DNA of 64,000 nt. Origin: Chlamydia muridarum str. Nigg (lineage in GTDB: Bacteria > Chlamydiota > Chlamydiia > Chlamydiales > Chlamydiaceae). The notes beneath the pieces were generated by a model. That model had not been told where the DNA came from, did no database searches, and saw nothing but the letters and a program-made list of their open reading frames with translations. Position numbers and translations under genes: made by a program. The stretch spans positions 58,905-122,904 of the forward strand of contig NC_002620.2 in the NCBI RefSeq assembly GCF_000006685.1. The letters are read 5' to 3'. This document shows positions 10,769 through 19,561 of this stretch, piece after piece (within the stretch, counting starts at the first letter, position 1; each line of letters begins with the position of its first letter).

Positions 10769-10853
10769 TGATTCCCATTTTAATCCGAATACACGGCATA
10801 TGTCTCTAGCTTGATTTGGATTGTAAGATTTTGTATCTTGAGTTTTTGTATTC

Positions 10854-10882
10854 TTGACGTGTCTGTAGAAGACGACTTATTA
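10854..10882 (+). promoter_or_regulatory. Candidate parB promoter
   Basis: TTGACG (10854-10859) is followed after 18 bases by TATTAG (10878-10883), just upstream of the parB ribosome site AGGAAAA and GTG start. The -35 is good and the -10 moderate. This reading is based on consensus similarity only. Confidence 0.35.
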
Positions 10883-10904
10883 GGCTATGAATTAGGAAAA
10901 TATT

Positions 10905-11747
10905 GTGAGCAAATTACCTGGCGAAGATACGCTTTTAGAAGTGAATATAGATGATATTCGGGTTAGCCCTTTTCAGCCTAGACGCATATTTTTTGAGGAA
11001 GATTTAAAAGAGTTAATCCTTTCGATAAAAGCTGTGGGGCTTATTCATCCTCCGGTAGTTAGGGAGATCCGGAATGGAGATAAGGTTTTGTATTATGAGT
11101 TGATAGCGGGAGAGCGCCGTTGGCGCGCTTTGCAGTCAGCGGGATACAAAACGATACCAGTTGTTTTGAAGCAAGTATTGGCTGATGATCTTGCAGCGGA
11201 GGCTACCTTAATCGAGAATATTCAACGGGTGAATTTAAATCCTTTGGAAATGGCAGAAGCTTTTAGGCGATTGATCGTTGTTTTTGGCCTTACTCAAGAT
11301 AAGGTAGCCAAAAAAGTTGGGAAGAAGCGTTCAACGGTTGCTAACTATCTACGGTTGTTTTCGCTTTCTAATGAGATTCAAGAGAAGATCAATTCGGGAG
11401 AATTGACTTTAGGGCATGCCAAAGTGATTTTGTCGTTAGAAGATGAAAGTCTTCGACAGATTCTCAGTGAAAAAATTATTTCTTCTAAATTAGCTGTTCG
11501 TGAGGCAGAAATAGAAGCCAAACGTTTGCTGAAAGGTAAAGAAGACGCTTCTAAAAAGGAAGCTTCCTTACAAAAGACTTCTTGTTTAGTTTCCTATCAA
11601 GAACGGTTAGCAACGACTTTTGGGTATCCTGTAACGGTAAAGCCTCAAGGGAAACGCATATGTGTATCGTTCTTTGTAGAAGGAGAGGAAGCTCTGGAAT
11701 CCCTGGAAAAGGCCTTAACAGCAGGTTCTTTTGAAGTTACAGTGTAG
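10905..11747 (+). CDS. parB: Chromosome partitioning protein ParB
   Basis: ParB/Spo0J-family DNA-binding CTPase that loads at centromere-like parS sites. The 280 residues contain the ParB N-terminal domain with IAGERRWRAL (GERRWR at 69-74) and TLIENIQRVNLNP (101-113), a helix-turn-helix at about 129-150 (LTQDKVAKKVGKKRSTVANY), and a C-terminal dimerisation region. The start is GTG at 10905, preceded by AGGAAAA. No parA lies beside it, unlike the usual parAB operon, and I found no clear parS palindrome in the window. Its 3' end overlaps the convergent dppF by 11 bases. Confidence 0.95.
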   Translation: MSKLPGEDTLLEVNIDDIRVSPFQPRRIFFEEDLKELILSIKAVGLIHPPVVREIRNGDKVLYYELIAGERRWRALQSAGYKTIPVVLKQVLADDLAAEATLIENIQRVNLNPLEMAEAFRRLIVVFGLTQDKVAKKVGKKRSTVANYLRLFSLSNEIQEKINSGELTLGHAKVILSLEDESLRQILSEKIISSKLAVREAEIEAKRLLKGKEDASKKEASLQKTSCLVSYQERLATTFGYPVTVKPQGKRICVSFFVEGEEALESLEKALTAGSFEVTV

Positions 11748-12609
11748 GATGATCTTTAGGATTCTGGAAAAGCTCTTCAGTTATTAGGGGAGTGCGTAGA
11801 TCTCGGCGATGCTCGGGGAATTCTGGTAACTGTGAGTGAAGCAGCATTCGTGTGTACGGATGCTGTGGATGGCAAAATATTTGTTCTGTAGGACCGCTTT
11901 CTACGAGTTGCCCTTTATACATGATAATCAGTTCTGAGCAAAATGATCGGACGACGGCAAGGTCGTGCGAAATGAACAAATAAGTAAGTTGCGCTTGTTG
12001 TTGTAGCGAGGTTAGCGTATTAAGAATCTGAGCTTGCATGGAGAGATCTAAAGCGGAGACAACTTCATCACAAATGATAAGCTGAGGGGCGCCTAATAAA
12101 GCTCTAGCGATCGAGATTCGTTGTAACTGTCCTCCAGACAGTTGATGAGGGTAAGCATAGAGATAGTCTGTAGAAATACCAACCAAAGACAAGGCTCTTT
12201 CCACTGTAGCTCCCAAATCGGTTTTAGCGACTAAACGATGATAGAGTAGAGAATGGCTTAGGGTGTCAAAAATTGTTTTGCGTGGATTTAAAGACGAACG
12301 GGGATTTTGAAACACCATACGTACTTGTGAGCTCAAGTATTGACGGCCTTGCTTACTATGTAGTGGAACTGCTTTATCATTGAGAGTAAGATGTCCAGAG
12401 GTCAATGGGATAAGCCCTGCTAACCCTAAAGCTAAAGTGGTTTTCCCTGAACCAGATTCTCCTATAAGACCAACAATCTTATGTTTTGGAATGGTGAAAG
12501 AAACATTATTCAAAGGTGTTGTAGCGATCTTTTTTTGCTGAAACCAGAAAGACCTTTTGTAGTAATGCTTCGTTAATCGGCTTGCTTGGATCAAGGGAGG
12601 ATTACTCAT
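11737..12609 (-). CDS. dppF: Oligopeptide/dipeptide ABC transporter ATPase, F subunit type
   Basis: Second ATP-binding subunit of an Opp/Dpp peptide importer (CT689 type). The 290 residues contain a Walker A GESGSGKTT at 50-58, the signature LSGGQLQRISIARALL, a Walker B LIICDEVVSALD, and the C-terminal HPQHPYTRMLL oligopeptide-transporter block. The start overlaps the upstream dppD gene by 8 bases, so the two are translationally coupled. Binding protein and permease genes are not in this window and must lie elsewhere. The dpp versus opp symbol is by convention and the substrate is not visible. Confidence 0.9.
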   Translation of the reverse strand: MSNPPLIQASRLTKHYYKRSFWFQQKKIATTPLNNVSFTIPKHKIVGLIGESGSGKTTLALGLAGLIPLTSGHLTLNDKAVPLHSKQGRQYLSSQVRMVFQNPRSSLNPRKTIFDTLSHSLLYHRLVAKTDLGATVERALSLVGISTDYLYAYPHQLSGGQLQRISIARALLGAPQLIICDEVVSALDLSMQAQILNTLTSLQQQAQLTYLFISHDLAVVRSFCSELIIMYKGQLVESGPTEQIFCHPQHPYTRMLLHSQLPEFPEHRRDLRTPLITEELFQNPKDHPTL

Positions 12610-13567
12610 ATAACCAACACCTCACGTGATGATGATCGTTTAAAGATATGGCATGTGGTGATTGCTTGTAGCAGATAGGTAAGGCCTTTTGGCAACGAGG
12701 AGAATAACAACAGCCTTTTGGAAGGTTCGTATAATGAGGTGGATGCCCTGAAATAGGAACAAAGGTCTGCTTTTTATATTGTGAAGGGCGGGAAGCTAAT
12801 AAATCTTTTGTATAAGGGTGAGCAGGTGAATGGAAGATATCTTGTACAGAAGAGTACTCTGCCATGCGGCCTGCGTACAAGACGAAAACATCATCAGCCA
12901 TTTCTGCAACAACTCCCATGTCATGAGTAATGACCAGTAAGCTCATCCCTGTCTTTTTCTGTAAAGTTTTTAGGAGTTGTAAAATTTGATATTGTACTGA
13001 GACATCTAAAGCTGTCGTGGGCTCATCTGCTATCAACAAATCTGGTGAAGTGAGCAAGGTCATGGCAATGGCCATGCGCTGAAGCATTCCTCCAGATAGC
13101 TCATGGGGATAGAGTTTAATGCAGCGCTCAGGATCTTGGAAGCCAGTTTCTCGCAATACGGTTACAATTTGTTCATGCGCAACTTTTTTTGTTAAATCTA
13201 AATGGGTGCGGATGACTTCGTGAAACTGTTGCTCAATTGTGAATACAGGGTCAAAAGATGCAAGTGGATTTTGAAAAATCATAGCCATCTTTGATCCAAA
13301 TAACGTCTTTGATAAGAGATTTTTACGATCAAGTAAGTTTTCTTTATGGAGAAAAGCTTCTCCGGAAATAGAAAAATACTCTTCTGGAAGAAGCTGCATA
13401 AGGGATTGCGCCGTAATAGACTTTCCTGAACCAGATTCTCCAATGATTGCTAACGTTTGCCCAGGGAAAACATTGAAAGAAAGATCCTCTACAACAGGAA
13501 ACGACACGGTATTTCTATTAAGAGACACAGAAAGATTCTTGACTTGGAGAAGAGGTTGAGCACTCAT
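12602..13567 (-). CDS. dppD: Oligopeptide/dipeptide ABC transporter ATPase, D subunit type
   Basis: First ATP-binding subunit of the same peptide importer (CT690 type). The 321 residues show a Walker A GESGSGKS at 43-50, the signature LSGGMLQRMAIAMTLL, a Walker B LLIADEPTTALD, and the C-terminal oligopeptide-transporter extension with the Cys-rich CCYSPRCQKALPIC. In related DppD/OppD proteins this motif can bind an Fe-S cluster; here that is inference. It is divergent from the PhoU-like gene, with about 147 bases between starts, and is followed by dppF with an 8-base overlap. Confidence 0.92.
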   Translation of the reverse strand: MSAQPLLQVKNLSVSLNRNTVSFPVVEDLSFNVFPGQTLAIIGESGSGKSITAQSLMQLLPEEYFSISGEAFLHKENLLDRKNLLSKTLFGSKMAMIFQNPLASFDPVFTIEQQFHEVIRTHLDLTKKVAHEQIVTVLRETGFQDPERCIKLYPHELSGGMLQRMAIAMTLLTSPDLLIADEPTTALDVSVQYQILQLLKTLQKKTGMSLLVITHDMGVVAEMADDVFVLYAGRMAEYSSVQDIFHSPAHPYTKDLLASRPSQYKKQTFVPISGHPPHYTNLPKGCCYSPRCQKALPICYKQSPHAISLNDHHHVRCWLYE

Positions 13568-13714
13568 GGCTATGGATCTCCTGCTGTTTTCTAGAAAGGT
13601 CCCTGTAGAGTGAAAGATCGCAGAAAGCCAAAAAGTTTCGGCCCCCTAGAGCATTCTAGATTGCAATTATATATACGGAGGGAATATATTACGAGGGGCA
13701 TTTTCTCGAGGATA

Positions 13715-14404
13715 ATGAAAAAGGCTCTTATGCAGGTTCTAGCAAGTTTATTTGGTCGATCTCCTTTTTCTCCATTACAAGCGCATGTAGAGCTAGTTTC
13801 TGCGAGTATTGAGGTCCTTTTCCCTCTCTTTAGCGCTATTAAAGAGGGTGATTATCAAAGAGTTGAGGCTCTGGCCCAACTAGTTTCTTCAAAAGAACGC
13901 CAAGCAGATGGCGTAAAAAATGACATAAGAAGTCATCTAGCTTCAGGAGTATTTATTCCTGTATCGCGATTGGCGATGTTGGAGATTATTTCAACGCAAG
14001 ATTCCGTGGCGGATTGTGCAGAAGATATCGCAATTTTGTTGACAGTGAAAGAGCTGCGGTTTTATCCAGAATTTGAAGAGATATTCTTCCAGTTTCTGCA
14101 AAAAACGGTGCAATCTTTCGAGGTTGTTGCGAAGGCCATACGAGAAATGGATCTTCTTTTGGAATCTTCTTTCGGGGGATGTCGAGCTGAGAAAACTCGC
14201 GTTCTAGTGAATGAGGTATCTAATCTTGAACATGAGTGCGATTTATTGCAGCGGGAATTAATGAAGATATTATTCTCTGAAAATTTTTCCATCGAAACAA
14301 AAGATTTTGTTCTTTGGACACAAATTATTAAGAGGCTATCGGGAATATCTAATAATTCCGAGAAACTAGCTTATCGAGTGGGTATGACTCTAGAAGAGAA
14401 ATAG
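13715..14404 (+). CDS. PhoU-like DUF47 protein, Pit accessory
   Basis: This 229-residue helical protein (CT691 type) of the DUF47/PhoU-like family is typically encoded with Pit permeases and thought to regulate them. Helical blocks such as ERQADGVKNDIRSHL and SNLEHECDLLQREL fit the PhoU-type metal-binding helices. An in-frame GTG at 13610 would add 35 basic residues. I prefer the ATG at 13715 because CGAGGA lies 4 bases upstream and the added residues are unlike the family. It ends 2 bases before the permease ATG, so the two are one operon. Confidence 0.85.
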   Translation: MKKALMQVLASLFGRSPFSPLQAHVELVSASIEVLFPLFSAIKEGDYQRVEALAQLVSSKERQADGVKNDIRSHLASGVFIPVSRLAMLEIISTQDSVADCAEDIAILLTVKELRFYPEFEEIFFQFLQKTVQSFEVVAKAIREMDLLLESSFGGCRAEKTRVLVNEVSNLEHECDLLQRELMKILFSENFSIETKDFVLWTQIIKRLSGISNNSEKLAYRVGMTLEEK

Positions 14405-14406
14405 GC

Positions 14407-15687
14407 ATGTGGTGGCTGCTGGTTTGTGTGGTTATAGGCGGATTCTACACTGCTTGGAACATAGGCGCTAATGATGTAGCGAATGCTGTGGGGCCAAGTG
14501 TAGGGGCTGGCGTGTTGACTTTGCGACAGGCTGTTCTCATTGCTGCGGTTTTTGAATTCCTTGGAGCTGTGGTATTAGGGGATCGAGTTATCGGTACCAT
14601 TGAAAGTGGTTTAGTGGCGCCGGCCGATCATGTTCTGTCTTCCCAAGATTATGTCTTTGGAATGACAGCAGCTCTTTTTGCTACTGGTGTTTGGTTACAG
14701 ATAGCATCTTTTTTTGGGTGGCCAGTATCAACAACCCATGCTATTGTGGGAGGCGTTTTAGGCTTTGGAATCATCCTTAAAGAGGATGCTGTTATCTATT
14801 GGGATTCCTGTGCTCGAATATTTGTCAGCTGGTTAGCCTCTCCTATTATTGGGGGATATTTCGCTTTTCTTATTTTCTCTTTTATTCGAAAAGCCATTCT
14901 TTATAAAAGAGATCCAGTTTCTGCCATGGTGCGTATAGCTCCGTTTCTATCTGCTATTATTATTTTTGCTTTAGGTTTGATCCTTATCCTTAGTGGAGCA
15001 GTGGCTCGTGTAGTGGCTTTTCCTGTAGCTTTCCGCGTTGTTTGTGGATTAGTTGTTTTCGCTTTTGCCTTTACGATTTGGGGAGTGCACTTTTTTAAAC
15101 TGGCCGTTCTCCCTCAAAAAGTGGGGCCAGGAACATTGTTAGATCGACTGTTATCCAAAAGTACAGATTATGGACGACAGTACCTTGTTGTTGAGCGTAT
15201 TTTTGCTTACTTACAAATAGTCATTGCGTGCTTTATGTCTTTTGCCCACGGGTCTAATGATGTTGCCAATGCTATAGCTCCTGTTGCTGGTATTTATCGG
15301 GCTCTATATCCGCAAAGTTACTCTCCGAAAGTTCTCTTTATATTCATGTCTCTAGGGGGCTTAGGTTTAGTCTTTGGATTGGCAACATGGGGTTGGCGTG
15401 TAATTGATACTATTGGGAAAAAAATCACAGAGCTTACGCCATCGAGAGGGTTCTCTGTAGGAATGAGCTCGGCTATCACTATTGCAGCAGCATCTGCTTT
15501 TGGATTCCCTATATCAACTACACATGTTGTTGTGGGTGCCGTATTGGGGGTAGGGTTAGCAAGAGGGCTGCAAGCTATCAATCTACGGATTATTAAAGAC
15601 ATTGTACTCTCGTGGTTTGTTACAGTGCCCGCAGGAGCAGCTCTTTCCATCATGTTTTTTTTGTTATTACGCGCAGTATTTTGTTAA
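14407..15687 (+). CDS. pit: Inorganic phosphate transporter, Pit family
   Basis: Integral membrane phosphate permease of the PiT family (CT692 type). The 426 residues form about 10-12 membrane segments with the family's inverted duplication: NIGANDVANAVGP near the N-terminus is mirrored by AHGSNDVANAIAP at about residue 280, and PVSTTHAIVGGVLG by PISTTHVVVGAVLG. These GxNDVANA signatures are diagnostic. It follows the DUF47 gene by 2 bases. Transport is presumably driven by a cation gradient, as in the family; the coupling ion cannot be read from the sequence. Confidence 0.95.
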   Translation: MWWLLVCVVIGGFYTAWNIGANDVANAVGPSVGAGVLTLRQAVLIAAVFEFLGAVVLGDRVIGTIESGLVAPADHVLSSQDYVFGMTAALFATGVWLQIASFFGWPVSTTHAIVGGVLGFGIILKEDAVIYWDSCARIFVSWLASPIIGGYFAFLIFSFIRKAILYKRDPVSAMVRIAPFLSAIIIFALGLILILSGAVARVVAFPVAFRVVCGLVVFAFAFTIWGVHFFKLAVLPQKVGPGTLLDRLLSKSTDYGRQYLVVERIFAYLQIVIACFMSFAHGSNDVANAIAPVAGIYRALYPQSYSPKVLFIFMSLGGLGLVFGLATWGWRVIDTIGKKITELTPSRGFSVGMSSAITIAAASAFGFPISTTHVVVGAVLGVGLARGLQAINLRIIKDIVLSWFVTVPAGAALSIMFFLLLRAVFC

Positions 15688-15816
15688 GCGCAGATCCTTA
15701 TATTCAGGATCAAGAAGTTTTTGTCTGAACAATTCTTCTTATTTAGCTTTGATAAAGGCTTGAGTTTTCTGTTGTTTAGGCGCTATAAGAAAATTTAGGT
15801 TAAGGATCGGATAAGC

Positions 15817-17028
15817 ATGGATAAACTATCAATAAAAGACCTTTCCCCAGAAGGGAAAAAGGTACTAGTTCGTGTAGATTTTAATGTTCCTATTAAGGAC
15901 GGAAAAATTTTAGATGATGTCCGTATTCGTAGTGCTATGCCTACGATCAATTACCTATTGAAGAGAGATGCTGCGATCATTTTAGTCAGTCATTTAGGGC
16001 GTCCTAAGGGAGATATGTTCGAAGAAGCGTATTCGTTAGCTCCTATTGTGCCTGTATTAGAAGGATATTTGGGGCATCATGTGCCTCTATCTCCAGATTG
16101 TGTTGGAGAAGTTGCACGGCAGGCTGTTGCGCAGTTGTCTCCTGGAAGAGTGCTTCTTCTTGAAAATGTACGTTTTCATAGAGGGGAAGAGCATCCTGAG
16201 GAGGATCCTAGTTTTGCTGTTGAGCTTGCTGCTTACGCCGATTTTTATGTAAATGATGCCTTCGGAACCTCTCATCGGAAGCATGCTTCTGTGTATCGAG
16301 TTCCTCAAATGTTCCCCGATCGTGCTGCTGCGGGATTTCTAATGGAAAAAGAGCTTGAATTTTTGGGACAGCATTTATTAGTGGAGCCTAAGCGTCCCTT
16401 TACGGCCATCCTAGGTGGTGCTAAGGTATCTTCAAAAATAGGGGTAATCGAAGCTTTACTCTCGAGAGTTGATAATTTAGTGTTAGCTGGAGGTATGGGG
16501 TATACTTTTCTAAAAGCTATGAATCAGCAAGTTGGGAATTCATTGGTGGAAGAGACAGGCATTCCTTTAGCGAAAAGGGTTTTGGAAAAAGCTCGGACAC
16601 AAGGGGTTAAGATTTATCTTCCGGTAGATGCCAAAGTTGCAAGACGTTGCGAAACTGGGGAAGATTGGCAAGAGTTGTCAATACAGGAGGGGATTCCTGA
16701 GGGTTTCTCTGGTTTCGATATTGGGTCTAAGACGATAGCTCTATTTTCTGAGGTGATCCAAGATTCCGCAACGGTATTTTGGAATGGCCCTGTTGGGGTT
16801 TATGAAGTTCCTCCTTTCGATCAAGGATCAAAAGCCATCGCTCAGTGTCTTGCAAGTCATTCTTCTGCAGTGACGGTTGTTGGTGGGGGTGATGCCGCTG
16901 CCGTAGTTGCTTTAGCAGGATGTACCTCGCAGATTTCCCATGTATCCACAGGAGGAGGAGCTTCTTTGGAATTCTTAGAGAAGGGCTATCTTCCAGGGAC
17001 AGAAATTCTCTCCCCTGCTCGCAGTTAA
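15817..17028 (+). CDS. pgk: Phosphoglycerate kinase
   Basis: Glycolytic enzyme converting 1,3-bisphosphoglycerate and ADP to 3-phosphoglycerate and ATP. The 403-residue length is standard. Motifs include KKVLVRVDFNVPIKDG, LVSHLGRPKG, LENVRFHRGEEH, VNDAFGTSHRKHAS, LGGAKVSSKIGVIEALL and the nucleotide-binding GGGDAAAVVALAG. The ATG at 15817 follows AGGATCGG. A strong terminator lies 30-60 bases after the stop. With gpmA at 54.7 kb it provides ATP-yielding lower glycolysis steps. Confidence 0.98.
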   Translation: MDKLSIKDLSPEGKKVLVRVDFNVPIKDGKILDDVRIRSAMPTINYLLKRDAAIILVSHLGRPKGDMFEEAYSLAPIVPVLEGYLGHHVPLSPDCVGEVARQAVAQLSPGRVLLLENVRFHRGEEHPEEDPSFAVELAAYADFYVNDAFGTSHRKHASVYRVPQMFPDRAAAGFLMEKELEFLGQHLLVEPKRPFTAILGGAKVSSKIGVIEALLSRVDNLVLAGGMGYTFLKAMNQQVGNSLVEETGIPLAKRVLEKARTQGVKIYLPVDAKVARRCETGEDWQELSIQEGIPEGFSGFDIGSKTIALFSEVIQDSATVFWNGPVGVYEVPPFDQGSKAIAQCLASHSSAVTVVGGGDAAAVVALAGCTSQISHVSTGGGASLEFLEKGYLPGTEILSPARS

Positions 17029-17054
17029 ATATACTTTATTGATTCTCATCTGGT

Positions 17055-17090
17055 TAAAAAAAAAGCCCTGTTAGTCAGGGCTTTTTTTTG
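17055..17090 (+). terminator. Terminator after pgk
   Basis: AAGCCCTG and CAGGGCTT form an 8-bp GC-rich stem with a TTAGT loop, extended by an A run on the left and followed by a run of T residues to 17089. The A/T symmetry would let it work on either strand, but only pgk ends here. Confidence 0.85.
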
Positions 17091-17091
17091 C

Positions 17092-17271
17092 TTAGTTATA
17101 TCCGTTTATTAATAGCCTTATGTAAAAAACACAGTCTTCTTAAGACCTCTTCTTTTAATTAATTAAAAGAAATTTATAAGCTTATTTAATAAAAACAATT
17201 GTTTTTCTTAAAAAGAAGTTTTTAAAATTTAATAAAACAGTTGATTAAAAGTTATTGTTGACGGAGGATCT
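17092..17271 (+). promoter_or_regulatory. AT-rich palindromic leader of the effector operon
   Basis: The 180 bases before the CT694-type gene are extremely AT-rich and dense in palindromes. There is a perfect 22-base palindrome at 17150-17171 (centre TTTTAATTAATTAAAA), a 16-base palindrome at 17191-17206 (AAAAACAATTGTTTTT), a short hairpin GTCTT-CTT-AAGAC near 17134-17146, and ATAAGCTTAT at 17176-17185. A ribosome site GGAGG (17263-17267) precedes the ATG. No clean -35/-10 pair stands out. It could be an operator region for a developmentally timed promoter; that is inference. Confidence 0.45.
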
Positions 17272-18276
17272 ATGGGTATTCGACCTACTGGTGGGAATAA
17301 CGGATATCAGTCCCTTCCAATTTCTGGAGACAGTGACAGTGATAGCGTGAGTAATGTCAGCAGTGCTGGATCTCTTGGAAGTCATAGTATTTCTTCCCAA
17401 GGAAGATCTAAAGGCATATGTGCGCGAATAGCTGATGTATTTAGAAATTGTTTCTCTCGTAATAGTAAAACTGCCTCCCCATCATCTAGTAGGTCTATTA
17501 CCCAAGCGGATATTCATCACCCAACTCTTTCTGGACAGGGAACCCAAGCAATTCTCTCTACCGGAGATGCAAAAGTGGACAGTGCAGTTATTCATGGAGA
17601 TTTGCGTGCACAGAATACACGGACAGTAGCTACCCATATTCAGAGTAAATTAAAATCCATGGAGAAACAGTCATCTGGCAACTATAAAGCAGGGGCGTAT
17701 GATGCAGTAAGATATGCCTTGTTTACCCCAGGTGGGACCTCTGTGAATAGCCAGCAAGCTCACCAGATTTGTACTCGTGGTAGAGACTTGTGGCAACAGT
17801 CAGTAGACGATCTTGGGGAGCATGAAAATACTGATGGACTTATGATGCTTTCTTGCCTCTGTTTAGGAGGGAGACAGGTGCCTACAGGTCAGTTAAGAGA
17901 GTTTATGGAAGGGGTTAGAGATACCTTTACCGATGAAGGAGAGTCTGTTGATCCGACGACAGATGATATTCTTGACTTAGCAGCCCAAATCGATGCTGCA
18001 GAACTTTCTAAACCAGGTAGTAAGAACGATATCTTAGCTTACTTAGGGAATTGTGGGAAAGCCACTTTAGATAATAGCCAAGTGAGTAATCTTGTTTTAG
18101 ATAGTCAAGAAGAGACCAGTCCTCAACAAGTTCGAGACAATTCCCAAGAGATCCAACGATTATTGGATTATGCGCAACAAACAGATCCCGTTTTGTTTTT
18201 ACAAACAGTAACAGCGCTAACCTCCGATATATTCTTCGAAGGCGGAGAGAGTGTAGGAGATCCTTTCGATTACTAA
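17272..18276 (+). CDS. CT694-type type III secretion effector candidate
   Basis: Orthologue, by position and content, of C. trachomatis CT694, a type III effector that associates with host membranes. The 334 residues begin with a Ser/Asp-rich low-complexity N-terminus (residues 17-45), usual for chlamydial secretion signals. A short basic amphipathic stretch follows at about 48-66 (GICARIADVFRNCFSRN), matching the place of the membrane-localisation domain in CT694. The remainder is helical and acidic with no enzymatic motif that I recognise. It starts the cluster, with CT695-type 12 bases downstream. The C-terminal half shows faint similarity to the CT695-type protein. Confidence 0.8.
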   Translation: MGIRPTGGNNGYQSLPISGDSDSDSVSNVSSAGSLGSHSISSQGRSKGICARIADVFRNCFSRNSKTASPSSSRSITQADIHHPTLSGQGTQAILSTGDAKVDSAVIHGDLRAQNTRTVATHIQSKLKSMEKQSSGNYKAGAYDAVRYALFTPGGTSVNSQQAHQICTRGRDLWQQSVDDLGEHENTDGLMMLSCLCLGGRQVPTGQLREFMEGVRDTFTDEGESVDPTTDDILDLAAQIDAAELSKPGSKNDILAYLGNCGKATLDNSQVSNLVLDSQEETSPQQVRDNSQEIQRLLDYAQQTDPVLFLQTVTALTSDIFFEGGESVGDPFDY

Positions 18277-18288
18277 GGGGAAGAAGTA

Positions 18289-19482
18289 GTGAATAGTGTA
18301 GGTCCTATTGGGGGCAATTTTAGACCTGAAGAAACGAATGATCCTCAAAACGATGAGCGGATTGATGTGCCTGATGTTGACGAGGGGGAGCTAGAAGAGC
18401 GTGTTTCTGATCACGCAGAATCTGTGATTGCAGAAAATTCGGAAACACTGCTTCGTACCACTTCTTCGGAAGGAGCAAGTGAAAGTCTTCAGCAACATAT
18501 CAGTTTGGAAGAATCTCCACGTCAACGCGGTTTTTTAGGAAGAATTCGTGAGGCTGTTGCTTCTATTTGGAAGCGGCGTATTTCGCGGCGTAGTGGGAGT
18601 TATGATCTGAGAAAAGCGGAAGAGCAGCAGGGAATTGAGCAGATGCTGCATCATTCTAAAATGCCTTCTTTAACTAAGCCTTATCACCATTGCCGTGAGT
18701 TTAGTGATTCGTGCTTAAATGCAGTCAGGAGATTTTTTGCTAAAATTTTTCATGCTTTACGAGACGCCTATGCTCGTAATTGTACACGTTCTGGCTTAAA
18801 TTTTTGTGGGGCTAGAGAAGATTCTATAGAAGTGCTTGCTGCGACTGGGCTACTTTTGCGTATGGCAACGCTACATTCTTTTGAACAAGTGGGCGGAGAT
18901 TATGAAGAGCGATTGGAAAATAATGATGCTCCAGTGATCGATGAAGGAAGAACGCTTATTGATGATACAGAAGAGCACATTGAAGCCATATTGAGTAGCA
19001 GAACGCAATGGTCTAGAGAGACTATGCTAGGTTTTTCTCGTGGGCTAGTTAAACTGTGCGCAACTCCGTATTACGCGAATCCTTTTTCATGTTTGAAGTC
19101 TATTACAGCTTTGGAGAAAAAGGACCCTTCCGCGGACTACACCCAGGCTTTGGTATTGGCTAGCGAAATTGATCGATTAGCGGAACAGGCTCCTCAAGCA
19201 GCAAAGTATGTTTTAGATGCTCTTCGGGTTCGGACTTCAGAATTATTAGGGGAACTCATTACTATTGATCTACTCCCTCCTTTAGGAAGAGTGGGGAGAG
19301 GAGGAGTGTTTTTCCCTGTGAACGATCAGCTGGTTGTTCAGATCGTTAATGCGAATATAAGACGTTTGTATTCTACATTTGCACAAGATCATCAGGCTTA
19401 TCTACGTATGATAGATGGGTTAGTTCAGAATTTCTTCTTCATTCCTAGTGAAGAAGATCCCTCTTCAGTTGGGAACATCTAG
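18289..19482 (+). CDS. CT695-type effector candidate
   Basis: Chlamydia-specific 397-residue protein (CT695 type), reported in C. trachomatis as a type III secretion substrate as far as I recall. It starts with GTG at 18289, preceded by AGGGGAAG. The N-terminus (SVGPIGGN) resembles that of its upstream neighbour (GIRPTGGN). The first 75 residues are acidic and low-complexity, then a basic amphipathic segment (about 80-102, GFLGRIREAVASIWKRRISR) could bind membranes, and a second one with aromatic residues follows at about 143-160. The rest is helical. It sits 12 bases after the CT694-type gene and is surely co-transcribed. Confidence 0.78.
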   Translation: MNSVGPIGGNFRPEETNDPQNDERIDVPDVDEGELEERVSDHAESVIAENSETLLRTTSSEGASESLQQHISLEESPRQRGFLGRIREAVASIWKRRISRRSGSYDLRKAEEQQGIEQMLHHSKMPSLTKPYHHCREFSDSCLNAVRRFFAKIFHALRDAYARNCTRSGLNFCGAREDSIEVLAATGLLLRMATLHSFEQVGGDYEERLENNDAPVIDEGRTLIDDTEEHIEAILSSRTQWSRETMLGFSRGLVKLCATPYYANPFSCLKSITALEKKDPSADYTQALVLASEIDRLAEQAPQAAKYVLDALRVRTSELLGELITIDLLPPLGRVGRGGVFFPVNDQLVVQIVNANIRRLYSTFAQDHQAYLRMIDGLVQNFFFIPSEEDPSSVGNI

Positions 19483-19561
19483 GCATTTTCTGATGGGATG
19501 GGATAAATAACGTGAAATAATACTTATTATGTGAAGAATAGGCGAAAAGACCTAACCGCGT

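Noticed and set aside
12621..12628. TCACGTGA as a possible parS site
   Set aside because: Only the 8-base core matches. The flanking bases do not follow the GTTTCACGTGAAAC consensus, and it lies at the dppF/dppD junction inside coding sequence.
13610..13714. N-terminal extension of the DUF47 gene from GTG at 13610
   Set aside because: The extra 35 residues are basic and unlike the family, and a good ribosome site precedes the ATG at 13715.
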